Below, piece after piece: positions 22,797 through 31,224 of a stretch of DNA of 34,637 nucleotides. The DNA is from Halococcus saccharolyticus DSM 5350 (GTDB lineage: Archaea; Halobacteriota; Halobacteria; Halobacteriales; Halococcaceae). A program made the translations under genes and the position numbers. Each line of letters starts with the position of its first letter. The first letter of the stretch is position 1. The notes under the pieces were generated by a model, which worked only from the letters and a program-made list of their open reading frames with translations, did no database searches and was not told the origin of the DNA. The stretch spans positions 1 through 34,637 of the forward strand of contig NZ_AOMD01000033.1 of NCBI RefSeq assembly GCF_000336915.1, written 5' to 3'.

Positions 22797-24667
22797 ACCG
22801 TCCACCAGTCAGTGCCGTCGCAGACCAACTCTTCGGAGGCGTTGTTCGTGCCGATCGACGCTGAGGAGTTGCCGTCGATCGTACCGCCGCTAGGCGTCGT
22901 GATGTTGATCTGATTGCCGGCCGTCGACGACGTGTTTTTGAGGCCGACGTGACGCCCAGCAACAGCAGGAGGCAACTCTGCGGTTGCGCTATTGCTCGAC
23001 GTATCGAAGAGCACGTACTCCCCATGTGACACAGTGTAGTCAGCCGTCCGCGGCCCCACGACAATCGCGCGGCGGATGGTATCGAAGGCGAAAAAGTCCG
23101 GCGACGACCCTCGCCAGTCGCTTTCGAGTCCTGCATACCCCACGGGGTGCTCGCTGTCGAGCGCGCCGTCGATCACGCCGATGTCCGCCGGTCCCGCCGA
23201 GATCCCCGGCCGGAGGTGGGGCTGGGGCAGGCGGGCGTTGCCAGCGCCGTCGCGCAGCCGGTAGATCGTGTCGATGTCGCCCGTCGTGACCGTGACGTTC
23301 GAGAGGTGCGTGGGATGGGTGCTCTGGATGTCGACGACCGTGTGCCCGCTCCCGACCACCGGCTCGGGCTCGTAGTTGAGCGAGCGGACGTCAAGGCTCG
23401 CGTTCGCGTTAATCATCGTACCCATCGTCCCCCCGCCGTTCAACTTCTTGACCGTCATCGAGATCCCGCCCGCCTCCAGTAGCGTCGACGGGCTTCCGGA
23501 GGTCGTGTCCACCGGGTAGGCGTTCACCCCCTTGAGACCGATCTCCAACCCGCCGGTGAAATGGAAGAGTGCCGGCACGTCGCCCGCGTCGACCTGCCCG
23601 ACGCGGAATGGGCCGAACTGGCAGGCAAAGAGTCCGCCGTCACCCTTGAGCGCCTGTCCGCGGTGGTTGAGAATCCAGATGTTGCCGAGCTGGCCGTCGG
23701 TATAGAGCGGTCCCTGTGACGACTCGACGTGGATCGCCGGGGCGGTCGCGGCGACGTCCTCGCCAACGCCGAACACCTGAAAGCCCAAGAAGTCAGAGTT
23801 GCCCCCACCAACGACCTTGAGGATAGTCTCGCCGCTGCCGCCGTCGTAGTTGATGACTGAGCGATTCCCCCACCCGAGAATCGAGCAGTTTTTCGTGTCG
23901 GCGACGATCGTCGCGTCTTCGTGGACCGTGGAGGGTGGCAGGAGCACAGCCCCCTGACCGCCGGCCGCCTTTGCGATGTCGTAAGCGTCCTGGACGGGCG
24001 TCGTGGTCGCCGCGGGATCGATCGCGTCGCCCGACCCCAACCCCTCGCCGACGGGGACCACACGGCCGTCGAGCGAGCTCTGGACGCTCGCGTCGTCGAC
24101 CGAGAGGTCGGACTCGGCGTTGACGCCCGGCTTCGAGAGCGAGGTCTCGGTGATGCCAGCGTGGGTCGGCTGCTCGCGAACTCGCACCCGGCGGATCGCC
24201 TGCCGTTCGTCGCTGGGCAACGAGGACGCCCCATTGCCCGGCACCGTAATGACCGCGACCGGCAATCCCGTGACATCCGCGAACGACCGCGGTGCGGGTC
24301 GGGCGGCGTTCCGGGGCGTTTCCTGGGTGCTCGCCACACCCTCGCCCCACGCGAGCCCTCCCTGCGTCCCGCGGAGCACGTCGACAGTCCCCGCGTCAGT
24401 GACGTACACCACGTCCCGCCGGGGCTGGCTGTCGCCGAGGTCTACGTCGACGGTCTGCTGGTTGATGTCAGACTGCTGGCCGTCGACGACCGCCGAGCCA
24501 CTCGCGAGCGATAGCGCCGCGCGACCGTCGCCGAGTGTGCCGGTGTTTAGCGTGACCGTGAGTGCATCGTCCGCCGCATTCCGGGGGATATGCGTGTCTG
24601 TCCGCCGTTCTTTGATGTTCTCGACGAGCGCCCAGTCCGGTTGTTGGTTGTCAACTAAATAACTCAT
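22793..24667 (-). CDS. Tail spike/fibre, probable right-handed beta-helix adhesin
   Basis: The 624-residue protein lies at the end of the late operon. Residues about 1-170 form a virion-attachment module with DVVYVTDAGTVDVLRGTQGG and the paired PVAVITVPGNGASSLPSDER. Residues about 225-500 start with a pectate-lyase-like entry (AYDIAKAAGGQGAVLLPPST, then NCSILGWGNRSVINYDGG) and continue in repeating strands such as VDIQSTHPTHLSNVTVTTGD, the look of a beta-helix spike. The end (ELPPAVAGRHVGLKNTSS, INITTPSGGTIDGNSS, LVCDGTDWWTV) is a compact tip common in tail fibres. It should bind, and perhaps cut, a surface glycan; catalytic residues are not identified. The 3' end overlaps the O-antigen-ligase-like gene. 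Confidence 0.85.
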   Translation of the reverse strand: MSYLVDNQQPDWALVENIKERRTDTHIPRNAADDALTVTLNTGTLGDGRAALSLASGSAVVDGQQSDINQQTVDVDLGDSQPRRDVVYVTDAGTVDVLRGTQGGLAWGEGVASTQETPRNAARPAPRSFADVTGLPVAVITVPGNGASSLPSDERQAIRRVRVREQPTHAGITETSLSKPGVNAESDLSVDDASVQSSLDGRVVPVGEGLGSGDAIDPAATTTPVQDAYDIAKAAGGQGAVLLPPSTVHEDATIVADTKNCSILGWGNRSVINYDGGSGETILKVVGGGNSDFLGFQVFGVGEDVAATAPAIHVESSQGPLYTDGQLGNIWILNHRGQALKGDGGLFACQFGPFRVGQVDAGDVPALFHFTGGLEIGLKGVNAYPVDTTSGSPSTLLEAGGISMTVKKLNGGGTMGTMINANASLDVRSLNYEPEPVVGSGHTVVDIQSTHPTHLSNVTVTTGDIDTIYRLRDGAGNARLPQPHLRPGISAGPADIGVIDGALDSEHPVGYAGLESDWRGSSPDFFAFDTIRRAIVVGPRTADYTVSHGEYVLFDTSSNSATAELPPAVAGRHVGLKNTSSTAGNQINITTPSGGTIDGNSSASIGTNNASEELVCDGTDWWTV

Positions 24668-24671
24668 GCTG

Positions 24672-26108
24672 TCAGGGGTATGCGTTGGGATACTGCGACG
24701 AGTAGGCGTCGCGGCTGTTGCTTGCGCCGTCGCCGAACTCCGTGCCGTCGCCGAGTCGGGCGAGGCCGCGAAGCGCGAGCGGCGGGTCGTCGCGGCTCAG
24801 AAGCGTCCCGATCACGCCGTCGTCGAGCGCGCCAAAGGAGAGGGTGCGGTTGGCTTCGCCTGCGGCATAGGAATATTCCACACTCCGAAGGGGGAGGACT
24901 ACTGGCGACAGCGGCTCCGGGGCCGCAGTATCAAACTCAGAGACACGGTGTGTATGCCCGGGTACGAGATCGCCGACGATCCCCGGCAGGGCGTCGATGT
25001 CACCCGAGATCTGATAGCTCCCCCGCAACTCGTCGAGTTTTGATATCGCGAACTCGCGACACGCGGCGTCGCTCGCGAGACCGGGCTTCGTGACCTCGAA
25101 AACCTTGCGCTCGCCGCCCGTGATCGCCCGGGCCTCCATGCCGGGGGCGGACGCCTCGCCGCGATACCGTCGTGCCTGCGCGGGATAGTCCGCGCCGTGG
25201 ACGACGACGTCGGTGTGATAGTCTCCGGTGTCGAGCTGGGGCGAGACGCCGCCCTGCTCGGCGGTCCAGCGTGCCTCGCGGACCTGTGTGCCGGGCAAGA
25301 AAACCTCCACGAGCACGCCCGGACCGCGTTCGGAGTAGTCCACCGACCAGACCATGCCCGCATATCCACACAACTCCGCAAAGGCCGATAGCGGCGTCCC
25401 CGAGACCTCAAGCGGCGCATCGGCCGGGATGCGCGCGACCCGCTCACCCCGCACCGGCTCGGGCGGCACGACCACGACTCGGATCTCCCCGTCGGTGCGT
25501 GGGGTGATATGCTCGGCAGCGAACTCACGGATCGCGCGCCACGCCGCGATGCCCTGATAGGAGGCTTCGACACCGCCGGATTTGAGTCGCTGAAGCGGGC
25601 CGAACCCGGTAATCTGTGCCTGTTGGCTGCCCGTGTCCGCGTCGGGGGCCTCAAACTGCCCCGAGAGCACGCGATCGCCGTCGAAGCCGAGCACCCAGTT
25701 GGATTCTGCGAACCGGAACAGTCGCGGTTCGGCCGCGAACTCGACTTGGATCGACGACGCCGCGAGCGCCTCGTCGGTCGCCGAGAAACTCAGGAGTGCG
25801 CCGTCTGCGTCGCGCTCGCTGCCGGTGGTCGTGAACAGCAGGCGGTCGCTGGTCGTGCCGGGAGCGGGTGTCGGCTCCACAACGAGCCCCCACGAGTCGG
25901 TCGCCGCGAGGAGCTGGTCGGCGGACTTCTCGGTCGAGTAGAGCGCTCCCGTGACGCCGCCGTAGGTCGCCCCGGCCGGGCCGGAGAAGGTCGCGCCGCG
26001 GGCGGGCGTCGGTGTGATCTCGGTCTCAGTGCCGCCGTAGACGCTCCCGGTCGCGCCGCCGTAGGTCGCCCCCATCGCGCCGCCGAAGGTCACTCCGGTG
26101 TCGCTCAT
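24672..26108 (-). CDS. Baseplate hub-like tail protein with Gly-Tyr repeat N-terminus
   Basis: The 478-residue product begins with a repeat region (residues 1-60): GVTFGGAMGATYGGATGSVY, GATFSGPAGATYGG, GALYS. The rest fits tail hub proteins: VEFAAEPRLFRFAESNWVLG and VLSGQFEAPD, GFGPLQRLKSGGVE, AELCGYAGMVWSVDYSERGP, then VVHGADYPAQARRYRGEA and a C-terminal IVGDLVPGHTHRV..PLRSVEY stretch, like the hub/late-control (gpD/gp44-like) group. It should sit at the tail tip between tube and spike. Its ATG overlaps the preceding stop, and four bases separate its stop from the spike gene's ATG. The assignment to hub is from context and strand pattern, not from a strong motif. Confidence 0.65.
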   Translation of the reverse strand: MSDTGVTFGGAMGATYGGATGSVYGGTETEITPTPARGATFSGPAGATYGGVTGALYSTEKSADQLLAATDSWGLVVEPTPAPGTTSDRLLFTTTGSERDADGALLSFSATDEALAASSIQVEFAAEPRLFRFAESNWVLGFDGDRVLSGQFEAPDADTGSQQAQITGFGPLQRLKSGGVEASYQGIAAWRAIREFAAEHITPRTDGEIRVVVVPPEPVRGERVARIPADAPLEVSGTPLSAFAELCGYAGMVWSVDYSERGPGVLVEVFLPGTQVREARWTAEQGGVSPQLDTGDYHTDVVVHGADYPAQARRYRGEASAPGMEARAITGGERKVFEVTKPGLASDAACREFAISKLDELRGSYQISGDIDALPGIVGDLVPGHTHRVSEFDTAAPEPLSPVVLPLRSVEYSYAAGEANRTLSFGALDDGVIGTLLSRDDPPLALRGLARLGDGTEFGDGASNSRDAYSSQYPNAYP

Positions 26109-27106
26109 GGATCGATTTCGGCGTTATTCAGCGAGCAGCGGAAGGTGGCAGTGTAGCGGTTTGAGGAGTCGGCTGCGTTCGAGTTCTGGAATCTGAAAAC
26201 CAGACGGTACGAATCGTTCTGCGGATCGGCGACTGCGATGTTGCCGGTCCCATTGGTATCGTAATCAACCGACTGGCCAGTCGAATAAACGCTGACCTGC
26301 CCAGAGCCCGTGTCGCGGACGATCTCAGCGCTAATGTCGTTCTCTACGACAGCCTGATTCGAGTTGATCGAAGATCGCCACACGACGAATCGATGATCCG
26401 GCGGCACAGTCAGAAACGACCGCTGCGGGTCGTCGGCGTTGTCGGTCCCAGGGATCGTCTCAGACTTGCCTGGAACCTGGATCGTGAGGTAGTTGCGCCG
26501 AAACTGGTTGTGAAAGGTGCCCCCGAGGTTTTGGCTGTTCTCGACGGTCGTGTCGAGCGGGTCAGCGAGGTCGACATCGAGTGCCTCGATCGACGGTTGG
26601 AGGTTGGTCTGCGCGACGAAATCCCCCGAGATGCCCTGCACGTCGTAGTTGCGGATGTCTTGAGCGGTGATACCCGTCGAGTCGCTCACGGAGGGGCGGA
26701 CGTAGACGATTGCCCGGAGGACGCCGCCGACGAGCGTCCCATCGTCCGGCGCGGGCTGCCAAATGTTCGGAAACGTCCCTTCCTGACCGTCCTCGGCGTC
26801 CGTCGGGCGCTTCGGGGCTTCGTTGCCTTTCACGACTCCGACGCCGTTCGCCGTGGCCTCGATCACGTCGATCCGCGGGTTGTTCGTCGCCGGGTCAAGC
26901 TCGACTTTCTGGCTCGGGAGCGAGACGTCCTCTCCGCCGACGTTGATGGTGCCGTTGCTAACGTCGACGTAGATGCTCGACGTGTCGGTGGTGTTCGGCG
27001 TGACTTCCAGCCCACTTTTCCAGTAATCACCCCCGCTCGTGGCGGTGTAGATGCCGTTCAGGAGCAATGCGCGGATGCCGTGTGAGTTCTTAGCAACTGC
27101 TCTCAT
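26105..27106 (-). CDS. Tail tip/adhesin scaffold protein
   Basis: The 333-residue product starts MRAVAKNSHGIRALLLNGIY. Residues about 35-170 carry a module common in phage baseplate and fibre proteins: a strand pair (VSNGTINVGGEDVSLPSQKV), PRIDVIEATANGVGVVKGNE, then VGGVLRAIVYVRPSVSD and ITAQDIRNYDV. The spike gene encodes a related module. The C-terminal half (FVVWRSSINSNQAVVENDIS and YRLVFRFQNSNAADSSNRYT) is beta-rich, like a jelly-roll receptor-binding or tail-sheath-free tip domain. It lies between the small tail protein and the hub-like protein. A role in tail tip assembly or receptor contact is inferred. Confidence 0.65.
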   Translation of the reverse strand: MRAVAKNSHGIRALLLNGIYTATSGGDYWKSGLEVTPNTTDTSSIYVDVSNGTINVGGEDVSLPSQKVELDPATNNPRIDVIEATANGVGVVKGNEAPKRPTDAEDGQEGTFPNIWQPAPDDGTLVGGVLRAIVYVRPSVSDSTGITAQDIRNYDVQGISGDFVAQTNLQPSIEALDVDLADPLDTTVENSQNLGGTFHNQFRRNYLTIQVPGKSETIPGTDNADDPQRSFLTVPPDHRFVVWRSSINSNQAVVENDISAEIVRDTGSGQVSVYSTGQSVDYDTNGTGNIAVADPQNDSYRLVFRFQNSNAADSSNRYTATFRCSLNNAEIDP

Positions 27107-27109
27107 GTG

Positions 27110-27589
27110 TTAGATTCCTCCGTTTTCGAGGGCTTCGCGGACAGCGGCCGTATCGCTGTAGTCGCCGAGTTGCGCGAGGTACGCCAGTTCGACGTCGACG
27201 AGACACTGCTGTTCGGGCACTTCGGTCGAATCGTCGACGCCAGCAATCAGTCCCCAGACCCCGCGACCCGTACTGTCCCAGTCGGCCGGCCGGAGTGCGA
27301 CGAGCAACGACCCACCCGGCGGCTGGCCATCGTGCGTCTCGGTGTACTCGACGCCTCCTCCCATCGGCTCGTGGAGAGCGTACAGCCCGGCGTAGTCCTG
27401 GTACGCAACGAGACGCTCGTAGCGGTCGATGTGGGGCTCAGTGCGGCCGTCGGGGACGAGTTTGAAACTCCAGGTGCCGGTTGTGCCAATGCTTGGTGCG
27501 GGCTGACTCTCCAGCAGGATCGACATCTCGATGACGTCGCTGCCGGCCGGGTCGATGCGCCATGCCGTCGTGTCCTGATTCTGACTCAT
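27110..27589 (-). CDS. Small tail protein following the tape measure
   Basis: From the ATG at 27589, which overlaps the tape measure stop (ATGA), the product has 159 residues. It is beta-rich: AWRIDPAGSDVIEMSILLES, TGTWSFKLVPDGRTEP, SLLVALRPADWDSTGRGVWG, VELAYLAQLGDYSDTAAVRE. The position directly after the tape measure is that of distal tail (Dit-like) proteins, but the sequence does not prove it. Upstream in-frame codons up to 27637 belong to the tape measure frame's overlap and were rejected. Three bases separate it from the next gene. Confidence 0.65.
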   Translation of the reverse strand: MSQNQDTTAWRIDPAGSDVIEMSILLESQPAPSIGTTGTWSFKLVPDGRTEPHIDRYERLVAYQDYAGLYALHEPMGGGVEYTETHDGQPPGGSLLVALRPADWDSTGRGVWGLIAGVDDSTEVPEQQCLVDVELAYLAQLGDYSDTAAVREALENGGI

Positions 27590-30500
27590 CCTGAGTAGCT
27601 CTTCCGTTCGAGCGAGCGCTCGATCTGTTGCCACCACTCCTCGAAGGTGGTCGTCGCGATGTCATGGACGTCCTCCAGCCCGACGCCCTGGAACGCGCCG
27701 CTCTCGATCGTCTGGTCGATGTAGACGTCGCCGTTGCTCCCGCCGCTCCCCGCCGTCCCGGAGCGACCGGCACTCCCACTGGCTGCATCAGAGAGCATCT
27801 GATCAAGCCGACCGAGCGGCAGGACCGCCTCGTCGTCGCTGCCCTCGCCGATCATCGCGAACGTCGGCCCCGTCGCGATGCCACCCTCGGCGAGCTGGGG
27901 AATGTCGAAGGACTGACCGCCGATGGTCGCGCTCGGGATCTTCAACGTCCCGCCCCCGATCTTCTTGCCAGCGATCTTCTGGCTCGGGAGGCTGATCGAG
28001 TCGCCGCCGATCGTCACCTCGGGGACCGTGAGCTGATCGGGGAGCATGTCGTTGAACCCCGAGACCGCCCAGTCGGCGGCGTTCTCGAAGGCTGTCTCGA
28101 TCCCGCGACCGACCTCTTCGAACGCCCCGACGACGTCGGATTTCGCGTCGTTTTTGATATACGAGGATATGTCGGAGATCAGGCCCTTGATGATCGAGTT
28201 TCCGCCGCCGATGATCTGGAAGGCAAAATTCTTGAACTCCTTCCAGACGCTGTTGAGAAGGCTGTAGGCGGCTGAGCTGAGATCGAACGTGCGGATGTAC
28301 GTCGCGATCTCGTTGAACATATCGGGGATCAGTGACTGGCCGATCAATCCCTTGTAGAGCCCCTCAGCGGCTGCCATCACGGCGTCGAACAGGAACTCGC
28401 CGGCTCCCTTGAGATCGCTCCAGGCCTGATTTTTCAAGTAGGAGACGATCCCACCAACGATCCGTCCGAAGCTGTTTTTGAGCTTGGTAGCGCCGCCGGA
28501 TTTCAACCAGTCGCCGATCCCGGAGATCGTGGACTTGACAGCCTGTCCAACGATCCCGCCGATCGCGAACAGCGAGAGGATGGTGAGACGAATACCCTTC
28601 CCGATCGCACGGAACCCCTGTTTGATCAGGCGAGTGCCGTTGTTCTGGAGCCAGTTGCGGATTTTCGGCAGCCCGTTCTTGACAGTTCGGCGAGCGGTGT
28701 CGATGATCGTGAGAACGGCGGGACCGATTTTGCGGCCGAGCGATCGGAACGCTCCCTTGAACAGCGTGAGGCCGCGCGTCTTGACCCACGACGTCGTCGA
28801 CGAGATCGCACTGTTGATCTTCTTTTTCAGATTGAGCTGATCGAGCGCGTTTCTCGACTGTGTCGAGAGGAATCGGAACGCGCCCTGGAGCATCGGGACA
28901 CCGGAGCTGCGGATCCAGCGGTTCGCTCCCCTGAGACCGCCACGCAGCTTGGGGAGAAGGTCCTTCTTGCCGAATTTGAACGCGTTCTTCCCCTGTGTCG
29001 AAAGGAACCCGATCGCACCCTTTGCCTTCTGGACGCCGGGCCCGCGAACCCACTGCCAGGCCTTGTTGAGTCCGCCCTTGATCTTCGGCAGCAGATTCTT
29101 CTTCCCGAATTTGAACGCCTGCTGTCCCTTCGTGGAAAGGAATCCGAGCGCACCCTTCGCCTTCTGAACACCGGGGCCTCGGACCCACGACCACGCCCCC
29201 TTTAGGCCACCTTTGACTTTGGGGAGCAGGTCGGATTTGGCGAACTCGAAGGCGTTCTGGCCTTGTGTGGATAAGAATCCGAGCGCGCCTTTCGCCTTGG
29301 TGACGCCCTGCGTTCGGACCCACGACCAGGCTGCGGAGAGGCCGCCGCGGATCGCCGGTACGATCTGCTCGCGACCAAATTCGAATGCATCCAGCGCCTG
29401 CGAGGCGAGGAAACCCAGGGCCTTCTTCCCGAGCTGGACGCCGCTCGTGCGGATCCACGTCCAGGCACGCCCGAGTCCCTTCCGCACCACCGGAACGATG
29501 TTCTCGCGGCCGAACTCGAACGCCGCGAGTGCCTGGGTGGCGAGGAAGGCGAGCGCCTGCTTCGCGAGACCGACGCCGTTCGATCGGACCCACGTCCAGG
29601 CCTTGCCGAGGCCCGACCGAACGGCGGGGAGAATATGCTTCTTGCCGAAGCTGAAGGCGTTGACAGCCTGGCGGCCGAGGAATCCGAGCGCCTTCTTCGC
29701 CAGTGAAACTCCCGTCGAGCGAATCCAAGTGAGCGCGCCGCGAAGGCCCGATCGGATCACGCTGTCGACACGGGAGAGTGCTCGCGAGAGGTCGCCGACC
29801 CCACCCGCCGCGGCGGCGAGATCGTAGAGGGCGACGCCGAGGCGGCCGATCCACCCCGCGAGTGGCTGGAGTTTCTGCGCAGTTCTGAACACCGCTTGCC
29901 CGAAACGGGCTACCGGGCCCGCAGCCCGCCGTCCCGCCGCAAACAGCGCCGACAGCGCCGGCACCAGATTCGTCGCGATGAAGTTGCCGAACTTCGTCAT
30001 CGCCGGCAGCGCCTTTCGAGCGACCGACATGAACAGCGACACGAACTTGGGGATGATCGTGAACGCCGCGCCACCGAGCGCTCGCAGAGCGGACGTAAAC
30101 GGCTTGAGATTGCCAGTCGCGTCGAGCAGCGACTTGACGAACGGGACGATCGCGTTCAGCCCATCTTTTATCAGCGGGATGAACTGGGAGCCGAACTGGA
30201 CGATCAGTGGCTTCAGTTCGGCCTTCAAATCTGCGAGCGTCTTTTTCAACCCCTTCGTCTCTTCATTAAAAGCGAGGAGGCCGGAGCCGAGGATCGCCCC
30301 GAACGCCATCGCGAGCCCGCCGACCGCACCGGCGGCCAGCGAAAGTGCCGGCAAGAGCGGGGCGAGCGCGGCCGTGGCGAGCCCGGCTACGCCGATAAAC
30401 CCCAGGAAACTCACCGTCAGCCCCTTGATGCTCGACGAGGCGAGCGCTCCGGCAGGACCCATCCCGAACAGCGCCGTCGTGAACAGTCCCGCCCCGCCCG

Positions 30501-31038
30501 ATGCCGCGGCCGCTTTCGCTCCGGTTTGAGTGGCCTCGTCACCGACCGATTCGATCGAGGAGCTGGCCGCCCGCGCCGGCATGACTGTGTCGCCCATCTC
30601 GTCGGCGACATCCGAGACCTCCGACGCGAGTGTCGCCGTGGGGGGCGTGCTCGTGGCTGCCGATCCGCCGACGTCGTCGATCCCTTCGGCGGCGGCGTGC
30701 GTGCCCATCGAGAGTTCGCCGACCTCTTGGGAGAGGTCGTCCACCTGCGACGAGAGGCCCTGGACAGCCACCGAGTTCGACGCGGATACTCGGCCGAGGC
30801 TCTGGATTTCGTCGTTTGTCTCGTCGATCATCCCCTCCATCGTGTCGAACGCGCCCGCGTTCCCCAGAACGGTGCTTTCGATTCGGTCGAGCTGCCCGTC
30901 GAGGCCGCCGAGGTTCTTATCGAGCGATGACGCATCGTCGCTGGCGTCGTCCATCGCGTCGCCGGCGCTCTCCATCCCAGAGGTGAAATCCCGCTCTCCC
31001 TGGAGCACGATGTTCGCGAGGACTTCGCCTTGAGCCAT
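27586..31038 (-). CDS. Tail tape measure protein
   Basis: The 1150-residue protein sets tail length and is probably threaded into the host at infection. Residues 1-160 are polar and coiled-coil-like (GLSSQVDDLSQEVGELSMGT). Residues about 185-255 contain hydrophobic helices (FLGFIGVAGLATAALAPLLP). Residues 431-745 form seven repeats of 45 residues, described separately. Residues about 745-960 continue helical and amphipathic. Near residue 1060 is the ending typical of phage tape measures (LAEGGIATGPTFAMIGEGSD followed by EAVLPLGRLD). It follows the tail assembly chaperone genes, as in nearly all long-tailed phages. Length alone predicts a tail of roughly 170 nm at 0.15 nm per residue. Confidence 0.92.
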   Translation of the reverse strand: MAQGEVLANIVLQGERDFTSGMESAGDAMDDASDDASSLDKNLGGLDGQLDRIESTVLGNAGAFDTMEGMIDETNDEIQSLGRVSASNSVAVQGLSSQVDDLSQEVGELSMGTHAAAEGIDDVGGSAATSTPPTATLASEVSDVADEMGDTVMPARAASSSIESVGDEATQTGAKAAAASGGAGLFTTALFGMGPAGALASSSIKGLTVSFLGFIGVAGLATAALAPLLPALSLAAGAVGGLAMAFGAILGSGLLAFNEETKGLKKTLADLKAELKPLIVQFGSQFIPLIKDGLNAIVPFVKSLLDATGNLKPFTSALRALGGAAFTIIPKFVSLFMSVARKALPAMTKFGNFIATNLVPALSALFAAGRRAAGPVARFGQAVFRTAQKLQPLAGWIGRLGVALYDLAAAAGGVGDLSRALSRVDSVIRSGLRGALTWIRSTGVSLAKKALGFLGRQAVNAFSFGKKHILPAVRSGLGKAWTWVRSNGVGLAKQALAFLATQALAAFEFGRENIVPVVRKGLGRAWTWIRTSGVQLGKKALGFLASQALDAFEFGREQIVPAIRGGLSAAWSWVRTQGVTKAKGALGFLSTQGQNAFEFAKSDLLPKVKGGLKGAWSWVRGPGVQKAKGALGFLSTKGQQAFKFGKKNLLPKIKGGLNKAWQWVRGPGVQKAKGAIGFLSTQGKNAFKFGKKDLLPKLRGGLRGANRWIRSSGVPMLQGAFRFLSTQSRNALDQLNLKKKINSAISSTTSWVKTRGLTLFKGAFRSLGRKIGPAVLTIIDTARRTVKNGLPKIRNWLQNNGTRLIKQGFRAIGKGIRLTILSLFAIGGIVGQAVKSTISGIGDWLKSGGATKLKNSFGRIVGGIVSYLKNQAWSDLKGAGEFLFDAVMAAAEGLYKGLIGQSLIPDMFNEIATYIRTFDLSSAAYSLLNSVWKEFKNFAFQIIGGGNSIIKGLISDISSYIKNDAKSDVVGAFEEVGRGIETAFENAADWAVSGFNDMLPDQLTVPEVTIGGDSISLPSQKIAGKKIGGGTLKIPSATIGGQSFDIPQLAEGGIATGPTFAMIGEGSDDEAVLPLGRLDQMLSDAASGSAGRSGTAGSGGSNGDVYIDQTIESGAFQGVGLEDVHDIATTTFEEWWQQIERSLERKSYSG
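28804..29748 (-). repeat. Seven 135-base repeats (45 residues) inside the tape measure gene
   Basis: Reading leftward, units begin at 29748, 29613, 29478, 29343, 29208, 29073 and 28938, each exactly 135 bases except the last, which is degenerate at its end. The consensus starts GLxxAWxWVRxxGV, continues KAKGALGFLSTQGxxAF and ends FGKxxLLPKxKG. Units 5 and 6 are nearly identical in protein (both carry WVRGPGVQKAKGA). The two to three regions after the repeat (SWVKTRGLTLFKGAF, NWLQNNGTRLIKQGF) look like older, diverged copies. Phase at exactly 45 residues keeps the helical register. Confidence 0.9.
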
Positions 31039-31050
31039 TGTGGAGGGTAT

Positions 31051-31224
31051 TCAGTTCAGTTTGGACTGGAGATCGCCAGCCTGGTCGCTGCGCTCATCGA
31101 GACGCTCGCCGAACTCCGTGACCACGAACAGCCGCTCGGCACGTCCGCACTCGCCCAGTTCGTGGGGCCACTTGCCGTAGGCACGGCAGAGTTCACCGAG
31201 AGCGGTTCCGGCGTCGCTCCGCGC
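31051..31224 (-). CDS. Frameshift extension of the tail assembly chaperone (T-like part)
   Basis: This frame has no start codon of its own that fits and begins where the chaperone frame degenerates. From the proposed shift point it encodes 57 residues (ARSDAGTALGELCRAYGKWP ... DLQSKLN), whose LGELCRAYGKWPHEL phrase has the look of the gpGT extension of tail chaperones. It ends 12 bases before the tape measure ATG, the classic position of the T frame in lambda-like tails. A +1 slip from TTT to TTC at 31228-31225 joins it to the upstream gene, giving a fusion of about 260 residues. Frameshifting is inferred, not shown; independent translation or a sequencing error are alternatives. Confidence 0.65.
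   Translation of the reverse strand, partial: ARSDAGTALGELCRAYGKWPHELGECGRAERLFVVTEFGERLDERSDQAGDLQSKLN

Noticed and set aside
26880-28000. The phrase SLPSQK occurring in both the scaffold protein and the tape measure
   Set aside because: Only six residues are shared, in otherwise different surroundings; coincidence is enough to explain it.
28804-29748. A CRISPR array
   Set aside because: The repeats are 135 bases, contiguous without spacers, and in frame within a protein gene.
28364-29854. A long minus-strand frame in the tape measure repeat region
   Set aside because: The repeated frame is Arg/Pro-rich with no protein-like pattern; it exists only because the underlying 135-base units repeat.
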